Below, piece by piece: positions 22,781 through 32,568 of a stretch of DNA of 64,000 nt; positions within the stretch are counted from its first letter, which is position 1, and every line of letters begins with the position of its first letter. Under the pieces are notes generated by a model, which was not told the origin of the DNA, did not search any database, and worked only from the letters and a program-made list of their open reading frames with translations. Position numbers and translations under genes: made by a program. The stretch covers positions 39,724,831 through 39,788,830 of the forward strand of contig ML681992.1 of NCBI GenBank assembly GCA_007922195.1, written 5' to 3'. Origin of the DNA: Podocnemis expansa (Eukaryota > Chordata > Testudines > Podocnemididae).

Positions 22781-23399
22781 ACAGATGGTTTCTTCTAAAT
22801 AGCTAGTTTAAATATTTTCTTCAATTTCCTACAGTTAGTTAAAATTGCTTGCCTTAGCCATTTATAAATTATTTGTTACTCCTGTTGATAACCAAACAGT
22901 ATCCAACTACTGTTAAACAAAGTTGATTCTTCCATCCATAAACAGTTGTAGTTATCTGGTAATATAGTAAGATTAGATGCATCGTAACTTTGGGAAATAA
23001 GACTTTGGTCTCAACTTATCCAAAGTGTCCCCCCAAAAGCTGTCTTGTTCTCAAAGGTTGAAAACTCTCTGCAGAGAGGCATACAGAAGGTATTGTAATA
23101 GAAGTGACCTTTTATATAGCTCAATGTTTTACTTTCTTTCTTTAATAACAAAATATCCTTAATTAATACATGTGGTGACCTCGCTGTTAGTCATGATGTT
23201 CCCTTATGACTGTAAAAGAACCCTTGTGACTAAAATAGTTGAAGTCACACCCCTGAAGTAAGGGAAACAATTAGTAAGAGCTAACCTACCATTCTTTGTT
23301 TCTCTAGACTAAATATTTTTAGTAATTTTGTGGATGAAATTACTTGATGCTCAACATTTTAAAATGTTGTTTTCCACACCACAATAAAGAATTTATGAT
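22781..23399. other. Intergenic, nothing recognised
   Basis: AT-rich; no gene or transposon end seen. Confidence 0.5.
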
Positions 23400-23627
23400 A
23401 TTGTGTCAGACCTATGCTCCATGTAATTAACTATCTTCTCTCTGACAGTGGTGCATCAGAGGAAGATGCAAGAAACCCCATTGCAGGCAGATGTGAGGAA
23501 ATTTACCTCCAAGGAAGGTCTTATTCTAATAAAGAGGGTTTAAGAGGGTACTTGGTCCTTCCATCAGTGAAGGGGACTGGACTCGGTGAATTTTCATGGT
23601 CCCTTCCAGTTTCTATGATTCTATGAT
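23400..23627 (+). mobile_element. CR1-type 3' end or CR1-tailed repeat
   Basis: Ends with ggggactggactcggtgaat, tggtcccttccagtttct and attctatgat repeats, the CR1 3' terminus. The upstream 150 bases may be a CR1 3' UTR or a SINE head; I cannot tell which. Confidence 0.6.
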
Positions 23628-24347
23628 CACTAACAGTTTGAGTAGGATTAGGTAGAAAATGGTTTAAGACCTGAAACATGAGCCTTTATCTCCCGATATT
23701 TTTCATAATCTTGTTATCCACTTGAACATCCAATAACTCTTTCCATCCTGATAAATTCTTTGCCTCACAAGTTGAACAATCTAGTTCTACATTTCATGAA
23801 AAAGAATGTTAAATTTCATTTTGCTGTGTTTCAGTTTCATTACATGTCCCCTTGTTCTTATGTTATGAGATGGGGAAAACAGAAGTTCCCAATCTACCTT
23901 CTCTATGGATAGGTCTACACATAGCCTGTTAATTCGAATTAACATAGGTTGAACTAATTAGGTTGACCTAATAAAATTTAATTCAAATTAGCTGGATTGA
24001 ATTAACATGATAGTGCTGCAAAATGAAGGTCGAATTAGCATGTCCATGTACAGGAATTGCTAATTGGGCCCAGTAGGGGTGCACTGTGGGAAGTGTGGCA
24101 AAATGGCTGCCGGGATGGGCCATTCCCGCAGCCAATGCCATTAAAGGGAGATTTGACTTCACCTCCTCTGCACACTCTGGCAGGCAAGGAACCGGGCAAG
24201 GCCATGGCCCATGCCCAGCGACTCCTGCTTGCCACCCCTGTGCCCAACAGCCGCTCACCCTCACGCACAGCATTCTAGGGGTGGAGCATACTGTCCCCAG
24301 ACTGCAGCAGCACTGAGGCAGACAGCAGCACTGCCAGCATCCTGGCT

Positions 24348-25391
24348 GTGCAAGCAGGCATTGCCACCCTGCCACACTCTGTACCCTGTCACATGTGGGT
24401 ACTGGAAACCAATGGCAACTGGTGGGAAAGAATTGTCCTGAGGACATGGGATGAGGAGCAGTGGCAATGCAACCTGTGCATGATGTGGCGGACATTCATG
24501 GAGCTGGTCAGAGAGCTCACCCCTGTCCTCCAGCACAGGGACACACACATATGACCTGCAATCCCAGTGGACAGGTGAGTGGCTATAGCCATGTGGAAGC
24601 TGGCGACCCCAGAGTCTTATTGCTCTGTGGCACACCACTTTGGGGTCGGGAGGGCCACTGTGTGAGTAGTGCTGACGCAGGTCTGCAGGGCCATAAACCT
24701 GGTCTTGCCAGCCCGCCTTGTCATACCGGTCAACCTGGAGGGCACCTTACACAGGGTCTCCACACTTGGATTCCCAAACTGTGCGAGCATCCTGGATGCC
24801 ACTCATATACCAATCAGAGCCCCGGTACATTGCGTAGTGGAGTACTGCAATAGGAAGGGGTACCACTCCATTCTACTCCAGGCCCTGGTAGACCACCAGG
24901 GCATTTTTACTAACATTTATGTTGGCTGGTCAGGGCGGGCACATGACTCACGGGTGCTCTGGAACTCAGTGTTCTTCAGGGGCATGCAATCAGGCACCCT
25001 TTTCCCCCCACAAGAGATGAACATCGTGGATGTGCAGGTGCTCCTCTTGCTCGTTGGGGATGCAGCCTATCCACTCCTGCCATGGCTAATGAGGCCATTT
25101 GCAGGACACCACTTAGATGAACTCCGGGAGATCTTCAATAGAAGACTGGATAGGGGCTGGCAGGTTGTGGAGTGGACTTTTGGGCAGCTGAAAGCGAGGT
25201 GGAGGTGCCTGCTGACATGCTTATACCTCTGTGAGGACACCATCCTGGAAGTCATTAGTGTGTGCGTCATCCTTCACAATTTATGTGAACTGTGGGGGGA
25301 AAGGGCCCCACCACCTGGGAAACTGAGGCCAAGCACCTCTCTGGCCACTTTGAACAGCCACAGACTGCCCAAGACACTGAGTGGGCCCTAA
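24348..25391 (+). pseudogene. Harbinger DDE transposase, three premature stops
   Basis: Nuclease that would cut and join the element ends; it works with the partner MYB-like protein. One frame covers the N-terminal helical region (LVRELTPVLQHRDTHI, AIPVDR, AIAMWKLATPESY) and the DDE_Tnp_4 core. Catalytic residues are present in frame: Asp at 24795 (ILDATHIPIRAP), Asp at 25059 (GDAAYPLLPWLMRP), Glu at 25170 (VVEWTFGQLKARWR), spaced D-87-D-36-E. TGA stops at 24552, 24576 and 24663 break the N-terminal third. Two of them stand where family members have Arg, consistent with CGA to TGA decay (inference). The catalytic half from 24669 remains open for 240 codons. Not expected to be active. Confidence 0.88.
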
Positions 25392-25530
25392 TCAGGGCTG
25401 TAAGGATCCTAGAGGCCCTAATAGACCTCTTCCTTTAGGAGGCACAGTGAAGACTGCCTGCACCAGCCCATTCCCTCATCATCCCCACCCAGCACATACC
25501 CACCCCACACAGACCCCCCCACTGTACCTA

Positions 25531-25577
25531 AATAAAGACACATGAAACAACAGAACTTTGGGGGCAGAGTGTTTATT
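25531..25577. promoter_or_regulatory. Facing polyadenylation signals between convergent Harbinger genes
   Basis: AATAAA at 25531-25536 serves the transposase. TTTATT at 25572-25577 is AATAAA on the minus strand for the MYB-like gene. The same facing pair recurs at 40745/40757 and 40785 in the second Harbinger element. Confidence 0.6.
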
Positions 25578-25917
25578 TACAGATACATCCATCACCAGGG
25601 AGGTTCAGGGCAGAACAGGGGACCCGGGGGCAGAACTGAAGGGTTGGGAGGCAGAACAGGAGACTCAGGGGCAGAACTGCAGGGCTGGGGGGGGCAGCAT
25701 GGGGTATGGGGAGATGTCGGGGTCAGATGGGGGGCTGTCCCCACACCGTAGGGGGTCTGCGGTCAGCCTTCGCCATGGCCATCCTGTGTCCAGGGGCACC
25801 ACGGGCGAGGCATGCTGGGGTCCCGGAGGACCTGTCTGGCTTGGCCTGGGGGGGCCAGATGGTCAGCCAGCCTTGCCATACTGGCTGCCATGCCTTGCAG
25901 GGCTGTGTCAATGCCAG

Positions 25918-26180
25918 TCAGAGCACTGGCCATGTTGGTAAGTGCTGTGTTGGTGAGTGCCCCCCCTCCCGTTCCAGGGCCTGAGTGTGGCGCTCCTGGA
26001 CTGAAGCCCCGCTCTCCTCGATGGCGACGGAGCGCTCAAGGAGACAGAGGGAAGAGTCCTGGTGTGCCGCCATCGCCCCCCGCCAAGTCCGCATGCCTTC
26101 CTCGGCCCCCTGGCCCAGGTGCAAGATCTGGTCCAGGAGCTCATTCCAGGTCTGGCGTGCTGCTCTCCTCTACTGGGTGC
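25918..26180 (-). pseudogene. Harbinger MYB-like protein, exon 2 remnant
   Basis: The minus frame reads RRAARQTWNELLDQILHLGQ, then AEEGMRTWRGAMAAHQ and LLERSVAIEESGASVQERH. It is rich in heptad-like Leu and Ala spacing, as expected for the C-terminal coiled coil of the partner protein. Joined to exon 1 by an intron (donor gtgagt on the minus strand next to 26725). The upstream limit is uncertain, with an in-frame TAG near 26180. Confidence 0.55.
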
Positions 26181-26724
26181 TGTGGGGCGGGCTCCATGCA
26201 GCATGACGGCTGTCACAACAAGCTGCTGGAGGGAGGTGGGGAACATCATATTAGTCTCCTGAGTGCATACCTCGTGCTGTGTGCAGTCTAACAGCACAGA
26301 GTACCTGTGTGCCGTTTGTCCCCCTGCCCCTGATTCCTGCCATGTGGAATGCCCCCCTTGGCACACATTGCCATGCCCTCTGGCCTGGCCTGGCCTGGCC
26401 ACGGTGGCCACAACAACATGCAGCAGTGAGGCGCTGCCAGAGCTTGGCCCACCCTCCCAGCAAGGCCTTGTGCCCGGGATGTGGGCAGCATGCTCAATGC
26501 TACCTGCAGTGCTTTCCCTCAACACTCCTAACTCTAAACGCCTATGATGCCCAGGGGTCCACTTCCCCTGCTAGCACACAGACCCTCGGCCCTGTACCCT
26601 GTGGATTTGTGGTCCTCCCAGGGCCCCTTTAGCCCTGCCCAGCTGGAGACCCTTACTCCATGCCCTGCCAGTTCTTCAGACCAGCACAGGCGAAGCCACA
26701 GGGAGAGAGGAAAGGAGCACTCAC

Positions 26725-27443
26725 CCAAGGGTGCTGCCGACATCTGCCGGGATGTTTCCTCCTCCTCTGGGGCCTCCTTGTGGGGGGGCGCCTCGTCCTC
26801 CTCCTCCTGCTTCCCAGTGGTGGCTTATCCCTCATCGAAGGTGCCAAGGACTTTGGGGCTGGCAGCTGTGGTAGGCTGTGGTGGTGTCCCCTCAGGCTCT
26901 CCAGCCTCAACATCCACCAGGCATCCTCCTCTGTAGAGCCTCCCTCCAAGGTGCTGAATTCTTGCTGGGGCTCTGCAAGGTTGAAGGTCATGGATGACAG
27001 GTCACTGGCTTGCTGGACAGGAACCTGTCCAGCTCTCTGAAGTAGGGGCACGTGCCACCCCGTGCAGAGCCTCGCAGCTGCCTTGCCTCTTTGACCCATG
27101 CTTAGTCCTGCTGCAGGGTCTTTATTTTTACTCAGACTTGCTCAGTCATCTGGGCATGCCCTCTGGCAGTAAGGGCTGCAGCAATGTGGGCATATATGTC
27201 CTGATTGTGGTGGCAGCTCTGCAGCCAGTATAGGATATCCTCTATTCCCCAAATGCTCAGGAGATGGAGGACCTCCTGGTGACCCCAGACTTGACCCCTC
27301 TGCTGACCCTGCCTGGCAGTGCTGCCCTCTGCCATTCCTTTTCTGGGAGCTGGCACCTCTCCCTCACAATGGCTGAGTGTGCCTTTGTTGTTGGGGCGCC
27401 TGTTCTGTGGTCGACACTTCCTCTTCTTGGTGCTAGGCACCAT
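26725..27443 (-). pseudogene. Harbinger MYB/SANT-like DNA-binding protein, exon 1, broken
   Basis: Partner protein that in active Harbinger elements binds DNA and brings the transposase to the nucleus. It starts MVPSTKKRKCRPQ (27443), a basic stretch, then the MYB/SANT-like domain: VLHLLSIWGIEDILYWLQSC and NQDIYAHIAAALTARGHAQ. A TGA follows TEQV at 27132. Downstream the acidic region (EGTPPQPTTAASPKVLGTF, KQEEEDEAPPHKEAPEEEE) needs frame changes and passes a stop. It ends at a minus-strand GTGAGT donor (26719-26724). Decayed, but clearly the same gene as at 41895-42479. Confidence 0.75.
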
Positions 27444-27536
27444 GGGAAGAAGAAGGGAAAACCACAGTTAATTCGAACTAACTAACGTTAGTTCAAATTA
27501 ATGCCATTAGATGCCGTTGATTCAAACTTGCTAGTT

Positions 27537-28720
27537 CAGTGGTTCCCAGCCAGTGTGCCGGGGCACACTGGTGTGCTGTGGCAACACCCAAAGTGTGCCA
27601 TGAGTATCCCTGAGAGCTGGAGTTAGAGTTCCTTCTCTGCTTAGCCAAGCTACATGGGCTGTGCAGGGCTGGGAAAAGGCAGGGGTTAAAGTAAGAGAGA
27701 AGGCACCAGGACACAGTTCCAGGGCCCCCTATTTTTAGGCAGGCAGCATTCCAGGGCCCCTAACAATAGAGGAAGGCACTGAAATGTGGAGTTCCAGGGG
27801 TCCCCCTAAAAATAGCAGGAGCAGCCCAAATGCAGGGTTCCAGTGGCTCCACCTTAAACCCCGCTCCATCTTAGGCCCAGCTGGCAGAGAGGGGCGGGAG
27901 GCCGGGAGTGTGTGAATCTCCCCCTGCAGGGTGAAGCAGTTTGTGTCAGCCAGCCTGCAAACAGCCCAGGTAAGGGCTTTCGGGGGGAGGGCTGCTGGGG
28001 GTTGTGTGGGACAGGTGTGTGTTTGTGTGTAGCAGAGGTAGGTGGGAGTGGCTGTGTAGCAGAGAGTGGGTAGCTGGGGTTGTGAGGTGGCTGTTTGGTT
28101 GGGGGTGTGGGTAGCTGGGGGTGGTGGTATGGCTGTGGGGCGTGTAGCTGGGGGCTGGAGGCCTAGTTTTGGCCCCTGCAGTGATGGGAGGGTCTGTCAC
28201 AGGCAGTGGGGTCGGGGGGGGGGGGCGGAGAGGACGGGACCCACTGGGGTGGGAGGGAGCAGCAGTGGGGTGAGGATTTGCCTGGGTGCCAGGGATCCAT
28301 TGTGGAGAAGGGGGAAGTGGGTGCTGTGCCATGCTTCCCTGCCCAACTTTCCCTCTCCCCAGGTTCCCCCTGCCCCTCCACAAAGCCACTCTTGTTCTCC
28401 CTTCCTCTCTCCTCTCTTGCCACCCTTGTGCTGTTCCCCACATGGCTGCCTTTGTCCTCTTTTGCCACCCCTGCCCTGCTCTGCTTCCCACACTCACTCC
28501 TGCCACTGCATGCGACTCCTGACCTCCCCTGTTTTGCCACCCCTGCTCTGCTACCCCAACTACTCCGCATAGCAGCATTTCCAAAACACTGTGCCACAGT
28601 TCATGAATATTCATAAGTGATTTAAGTTAATTTATTCATGAATTTTTTAATGGTGGTGTGCCTCAAAAAATTTGAAGGTATCAAGGTGTGCCATGGCAGA
28701 GAAAAGGTTGGGAACCACTG
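27537..28720. mobile_element. hAT element with perfect 8-bp target duplication
   Basis: Ends are CAGTGGTTCCCAGCC and, inverted, GGTTGGGAACCACTG. TGCTAGTT flanks both sides (27529-27536 and 28721-28728). The 1184-base interior is GC-rich with no transposase; open frames on both strands there are low-complexity. It is inserted inside the Harbinger element and so is younger. Confidence 0.95.
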
Positions 28721-29345
28721 TGCTAGTTCAAATCAACAGCTGCTTCAAAGTTATGGCAGGTTTTGTAACTTCTAAGCATCATCTCTTTGATTCGACCTAA
28801 GGGAAGCCTTAGGTCAAATCAGCAGAAACCTGTGTAGACAGGCTATTTTTTTAATTTGGCTTAATGAACATTAAGCCAAATTAAAGTCTGTGTGTAGACA
28901 TACCCTATATCTTTCATTACTTCATACGCTGGCATCATGTCCCTATTTTTTGTTTCCGTTCTAAGGTTAACAAACCCAGTCTTTTCAGTCTCTCTTCATA
29001 TGACAGGTTTTCCATGCTCTCAGTCATTTTCATTACTTTTCACTGAACTCCCTTTAGTTCTATAATATCCTTTTTGACATGTGATGACAAGTAGTTCATG
29101 TAACATTCCACATGAAGCCATGTCATTTATCTATCTATCTATCTAGGCATCCTTATTGTTCCATAGTATTTCCCATCCTCTTCTTTATGCATCTTAACAT
29201 CCTTTTTTCAAACTGCATCAGCATATTGATCAGTGGTCTTCATTTTGTTCACAATGATGCCCAAATTCCTTTTTGTGTGGATACAACTTATTTAGACTCT
29301 TACATAATATATAAGTAATCCAATTTTTTACTTCTCATGTGCATT

Positions 29346-30868
29346 TGTAATCTTCAGGTGGGCTAGAATTCATTTGATTGCCCTTCTCTAGTACCTCAGA
29401 AAAAACCCCTAAAATCGATGTAACCCATATGCCTAAAACAGGCTCACTGAGACCTATTCAGGCTGGGTTACTGTTGCCAGGGCAATTAGCTGCCCTGTAA
29501 CCAGAACTTTCTGGTAACAGGTAGTGATAGCATTTTGAGCATGCTCCACAAGGTTTGTTATTGTTGCTGGTGTGGTCTGAAGCTTGAGAACAGCAACTAC
29601 AAAAAGCTGCAATGAGAAGAGTCCATGTGCTCAGAGAAAAAAAAAGCCAGGCCAGGAGTTGACAGCAAAATATTTTCCCTCTGCTGTGGAGCACTTTGCT
29701 GAAGAGTTTTCTTCTGTGTGATTGGTGGCTGTTTAACCAGTAAACCAACTGCAAGTTGCATAGAAGGAAAAAAAAAAGGACTGCATGGATTCCTACTAAC
29801 AAAGAAGAAGATTGGTACTTCTTTCCACTCAAGGACTTGAGCAGAGACTGCAACTGAGACACGGGTGAACTTCACTTTAACTTTGGGACCCTTGGGTTTA
29901 TTTCCCACAATGTTTCTGTGGGGACTGTTCTGTTTAAGTTCATTTTGTTTTTCTTAGAATAAGATTTATTAAGTTAGTAATTAATAGAGTTAATTGTTTC
30001 ATTTATTCTGAGTAGTGTTTTAATGTGGGGCAGTAACTCTGAGCAGTCTTTGCTGTGAGTCCTTTAACAGACAGGATCCTGGATCTCCAGCTGCTTTTTT
30101 GGGGGTTTCTCTCTGTTAGGCACTGGAGACAGGCAATTAATGAATTCTAGCCCACCCAAAGGTTACACCAACTCCTGTAGAAAAGCAACTGGAGACCCAG
30201 GATTCAGTCTGTAAGGGACCCACAGCAAAGACTGTTCAGCTACCCCTCCCCACATGAAAATACTACCTAAGAACAAACATATTGAACTTTATTAACTACT
30301 AACTTGACAAATCTTATCATAAGAAAACAAAATGAATTTAAATAGAACAGTCCCCACTGAAACGCTGGGAGGAAAGAAACACGAGTTGCTAAATTTAGGT
30401 GGAATCTCAGTTATAGTCTCTGTTCAAGTCCAAAGGCTTGAGCTGCAAGCAGCAACAATCCTCTTCTTTAGCTGCTGGGATCTTAGGTAGAAATCTATGC
30501 AGGCTTTTCTTTCTCTTCTGGAGCCAGCACCATCCAGTCAGTTTACTGGTTATCCAGCAATCAGTCATATTTGCATATGAGAAAACTCTGCTGTAAACTG
30601 CTCCACAGAAGGGAGAAAACATCTTGCTGTTTTCTCGTGGCTCAGCTTCTCCCATTCACATACTGAGCAGATGGGCTCTTCTCATCGCAACTCTGTGGTG
30701 TCTACTCCAGCCTAGCAGCAGAAAAACTTGCGGAGCATGCTCAATGCAACCACCTACTTCATTTCTAGAAGCTTCTGGAGTTGGTCAGATTTGGCTGCCC
30801 AGCAACATAACCCAGCCTCAAGAGAATTCTTAAAGACATAGCTCCTTTAATCAGAATTATGGGTTGCA
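29346..30868 (-). mobile_element. Solo LTR, minus orientation, split by an opposed LTR
   Basis: Starts TGTAATCTTCAGGTGGGCT and ends GGGTTGCA, with a minus-strand AATAAA at 30288-30293. Pieces 29346-29418 and 30168-30868 together match the LTR at 37812-38583 (gcaactggagacccaggatt, gagcatgctcaatg, cagcaacataacccagcc). Inserted in the antisense LINE. The flanks CATT and CCTT are only a weak target duplication. Confidence 0.7.
29419..30167 (+). mobile_element. Solo LTR, plus orientation, nested in the same family
   Basis: Begins TGTAACCCATATGCC and ends CCCAAAGGTTACA; 749 bases. It is the reverse counterpart of the surrounding LTR and of 37812-38583 (gctgggttactgttgcc, tgagcatgctccacaag, ctgtgagtcctttaaca). 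Opposed copies make the 29346-30868 region a large imperfect inverted repeat. No clear target duplication. Confidence 0.7.
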
Positions 30869-31345
30869 CCTTACTTCGCATTTGTCAACACTGAACTTAA
30901 CCTATCATTGTCCTACCTGTATACCTAGTTTGATTAAGTCCTTTAAATTCCTTACTGTCTTTTCAGGACTTGATTAATCTTAGTAACTTTATCATCTGTA
31001 AATTTTGTCTCATCACTGATCACTCCACCTTTCCAGCTCATTAATATATTTCTTAACAAGTCAGTCTATTCTGGAACGTTGACCTTGACATTGTTAACTT
31101 TTTACCATGAAGATGGACCATTTATTTCTACAGTTTGTTTCATGTCTCTTAGCTGTTTTTGTGATGGACTTTGTCATCAGCCCTTTGAAAGTTTAAATGT
31201 ATTATGGCCCCTCATTTTTCTTTATTCAGTACCTTCATGACACAGTCAAGCAATTTGAATAAATTGGTGGGATACTATTCTCATCTATAGAAATGGTGCA
31301 GCTTAGACCCTATTATGTTATGATCTCAACCAATTTACCAGGTAC

Positions 31346-31870
31346 GCATGCATGTAAGATTTCTGGTCTCTATTTCCACAGATAACACCTAGAGCCTCTT
31401 AAAATGTTGGTATAACATTTGCTACCCAGCAATCCTCTGGAGTAATAGAAAGGCACCATAGAAGTGCAAAGTTAAAAGGAAAGGATAAAAGCAGGGGAAA
31501 GAAAAGCCCTCATATTTAAATTTGGGTATGTCTTCTTTTTGGAATTGTTTATGAAAATGCTGACCATTTAGTGCAATCTGGTGCATTCCAAGGGTTAAAA
31601 ACTTGCTTCTTAGCAGAACCTTTATGAGGCAGGGTGGCTACTAGCTGCAGTCTGAAGACAACATAGGTTTCTGAGCTACTGACAGACAAACTAAAGTGAT
31701 CCAATCTGTTACTCATTAATGTAACATCTACAGTTTTATCAATTAGGGACATTTGAACCAGGGTAGCTACTTCACTGTTTGACTTTTTTAATTTCTCCAG
31801 CACAGATTTTAAGTAGATACTGCCCATGATATTCTTTCCCTAGATTAAAAGATTCTCTTTGTTGCTTCCA
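31346..31870. other. Unassigned; ORF remnant on the minus strand
   Basis: The minus frame 31549-31827 encodes 92 codons with a plausible protein-like composition (SLIDKTVDVTLMSNRLDHFS) but no domain I can name. It may be part of the disrupted LINE or another element. Nothing else seen. Confidence 0.3.
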
Positions 31871-32334
31871 TGACAGCGGCCAGGTAGGAGGTTTGCACCT
31901 GCCCTACTCCTCAGGTTCTTTGTTCCACAAGCCCAATAAGAAATCACAGCTTCATGCTCCCATTAGTGCTCTTTATTTTTTTTGCTCACCAATAATTATT
32001 TATAAGTGCAATCTGGGCTCAAAGGCCATCAAGTCTTAGCCCCTAACTCAGGGCAGTTCCCTTCCAACTGAGACTGCTCCCTCCCAGGCTGATCAAGTAC
32101 CCCTTCTTTCCTCTACTACTCCTATCAGCCTGCTGTGAGTCACTGATAAATTATCTCCATATTGAATGCCTTCCTGTGAGCCTTTCTAGAACCAGTCTAA
32201 TGAGCATAACAGCGGCTCCTTGCTATCCACTCCCCATTGGCTCTCTCAGCTGGCTCCTCTCCCCCTTTGATTAAGACTCCAAGGGGAGAGGTCTGGCTCT
32301 TAACCTTCAGTTCTCAATCAGCGCCCTGTCACAG
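31871..32334 (-). mobile_element. Candidate solo LTR, minus orientation
   Basis: On the minus strand it begins TGTGACAGGGCGC and ends GGCCGCTGTCA. It has a CCAAT box (minus strand at about 32240) and AATAAA (plus TTTATT at about 31973), the order expected for an LTR. Flanking 4-6 bases do not match, so insertion boundaries are tentative. Confidence 0.5.
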
Positions 32335-32568
32335 ACAACTGTTTTGACATTGCTGGTGTACCTGTGCAGCCCTCATCCTGCAGCTTTTTGTTCATATAAG
32401 TTTCGGTCTAGTATTTTGGTTTTTGTGCCAGTTACTCTCCCAAGTCTTGCTGGGTGGATTCGCTATAAGCCACATCTCTCTTATTTTGTCCATCAGTTCA
32501 AAGAATTTACTGTTTGTGAGTTTCAGAGATCTTCCCTAGCTTCATGGATGTCATTTTCTTCCAGGCTA
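32335..32568. other. Unassigned spacer with open minus-strand frame
   Basis: A minus frame contains KIREMWLIANPPSKTWESNW, protein-like but unidentified; perhaps a LINE fragment interrupted by the LTR to its left. Confidence 0.3.

Larger units (their letters stand above)
23907..28905. mobile_element. PIF/Harbinger transposon with transposase and MYB-like gene, TSD TAT
   Basis: Ends are GGATAGGTCTACAC on the left and, inverted, GTGTGTAGACATACCC on the right, flanked by TAT at 23904-23906 and 28906-28908. Removing it joins the two LINE pieces. It holds a rightward DDE transposase pseudogene and a leftward two-exon MYB/SANT-like pseudogene that converge on facing AATAAA signals (25531 on +, 25572 on -). 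That two-gene, convergent layout is the known Harbinger organisation. A hAT element of 1184 bases sits in the right part. Net length without the hAT is about 3.8 kb. Confidence 0.9.
23665..31345 (-). mobile_element. Antisense CR1/L3-type LINE, split by nested insertions
   Basis: Pieces at 23665-23906, 28909-29345 and 30869-31345 are in order and orientation for one old LINE on the minus strand. Minus-strand translation at about 28960-29020 reads MENLSYEERLKRLGLLTLER, a CR1/L3 reverse transcriptase C-terminal motif. A Harbinger element (23907-28905) and an LTR (29346-30868) interrupt it. The LINE is heavily mutated, so it predates both. Confidence 0.7.

Noticed and set aside
25908..26525. Minus-strand open frame of 205 codons
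   Set aside because: Low-complexity GC-rich frame over the intron and exon 2 of the Harbinger MYB-like gene; a different frame carries the recognisable coiled coil.
27946..28614. Minus-strand open frame of 222 codons
   Set aside because: Lies wholly inside the hAT element and is composed of Pro, Ser, Thr and His runs from a C-rich strand; no domain.
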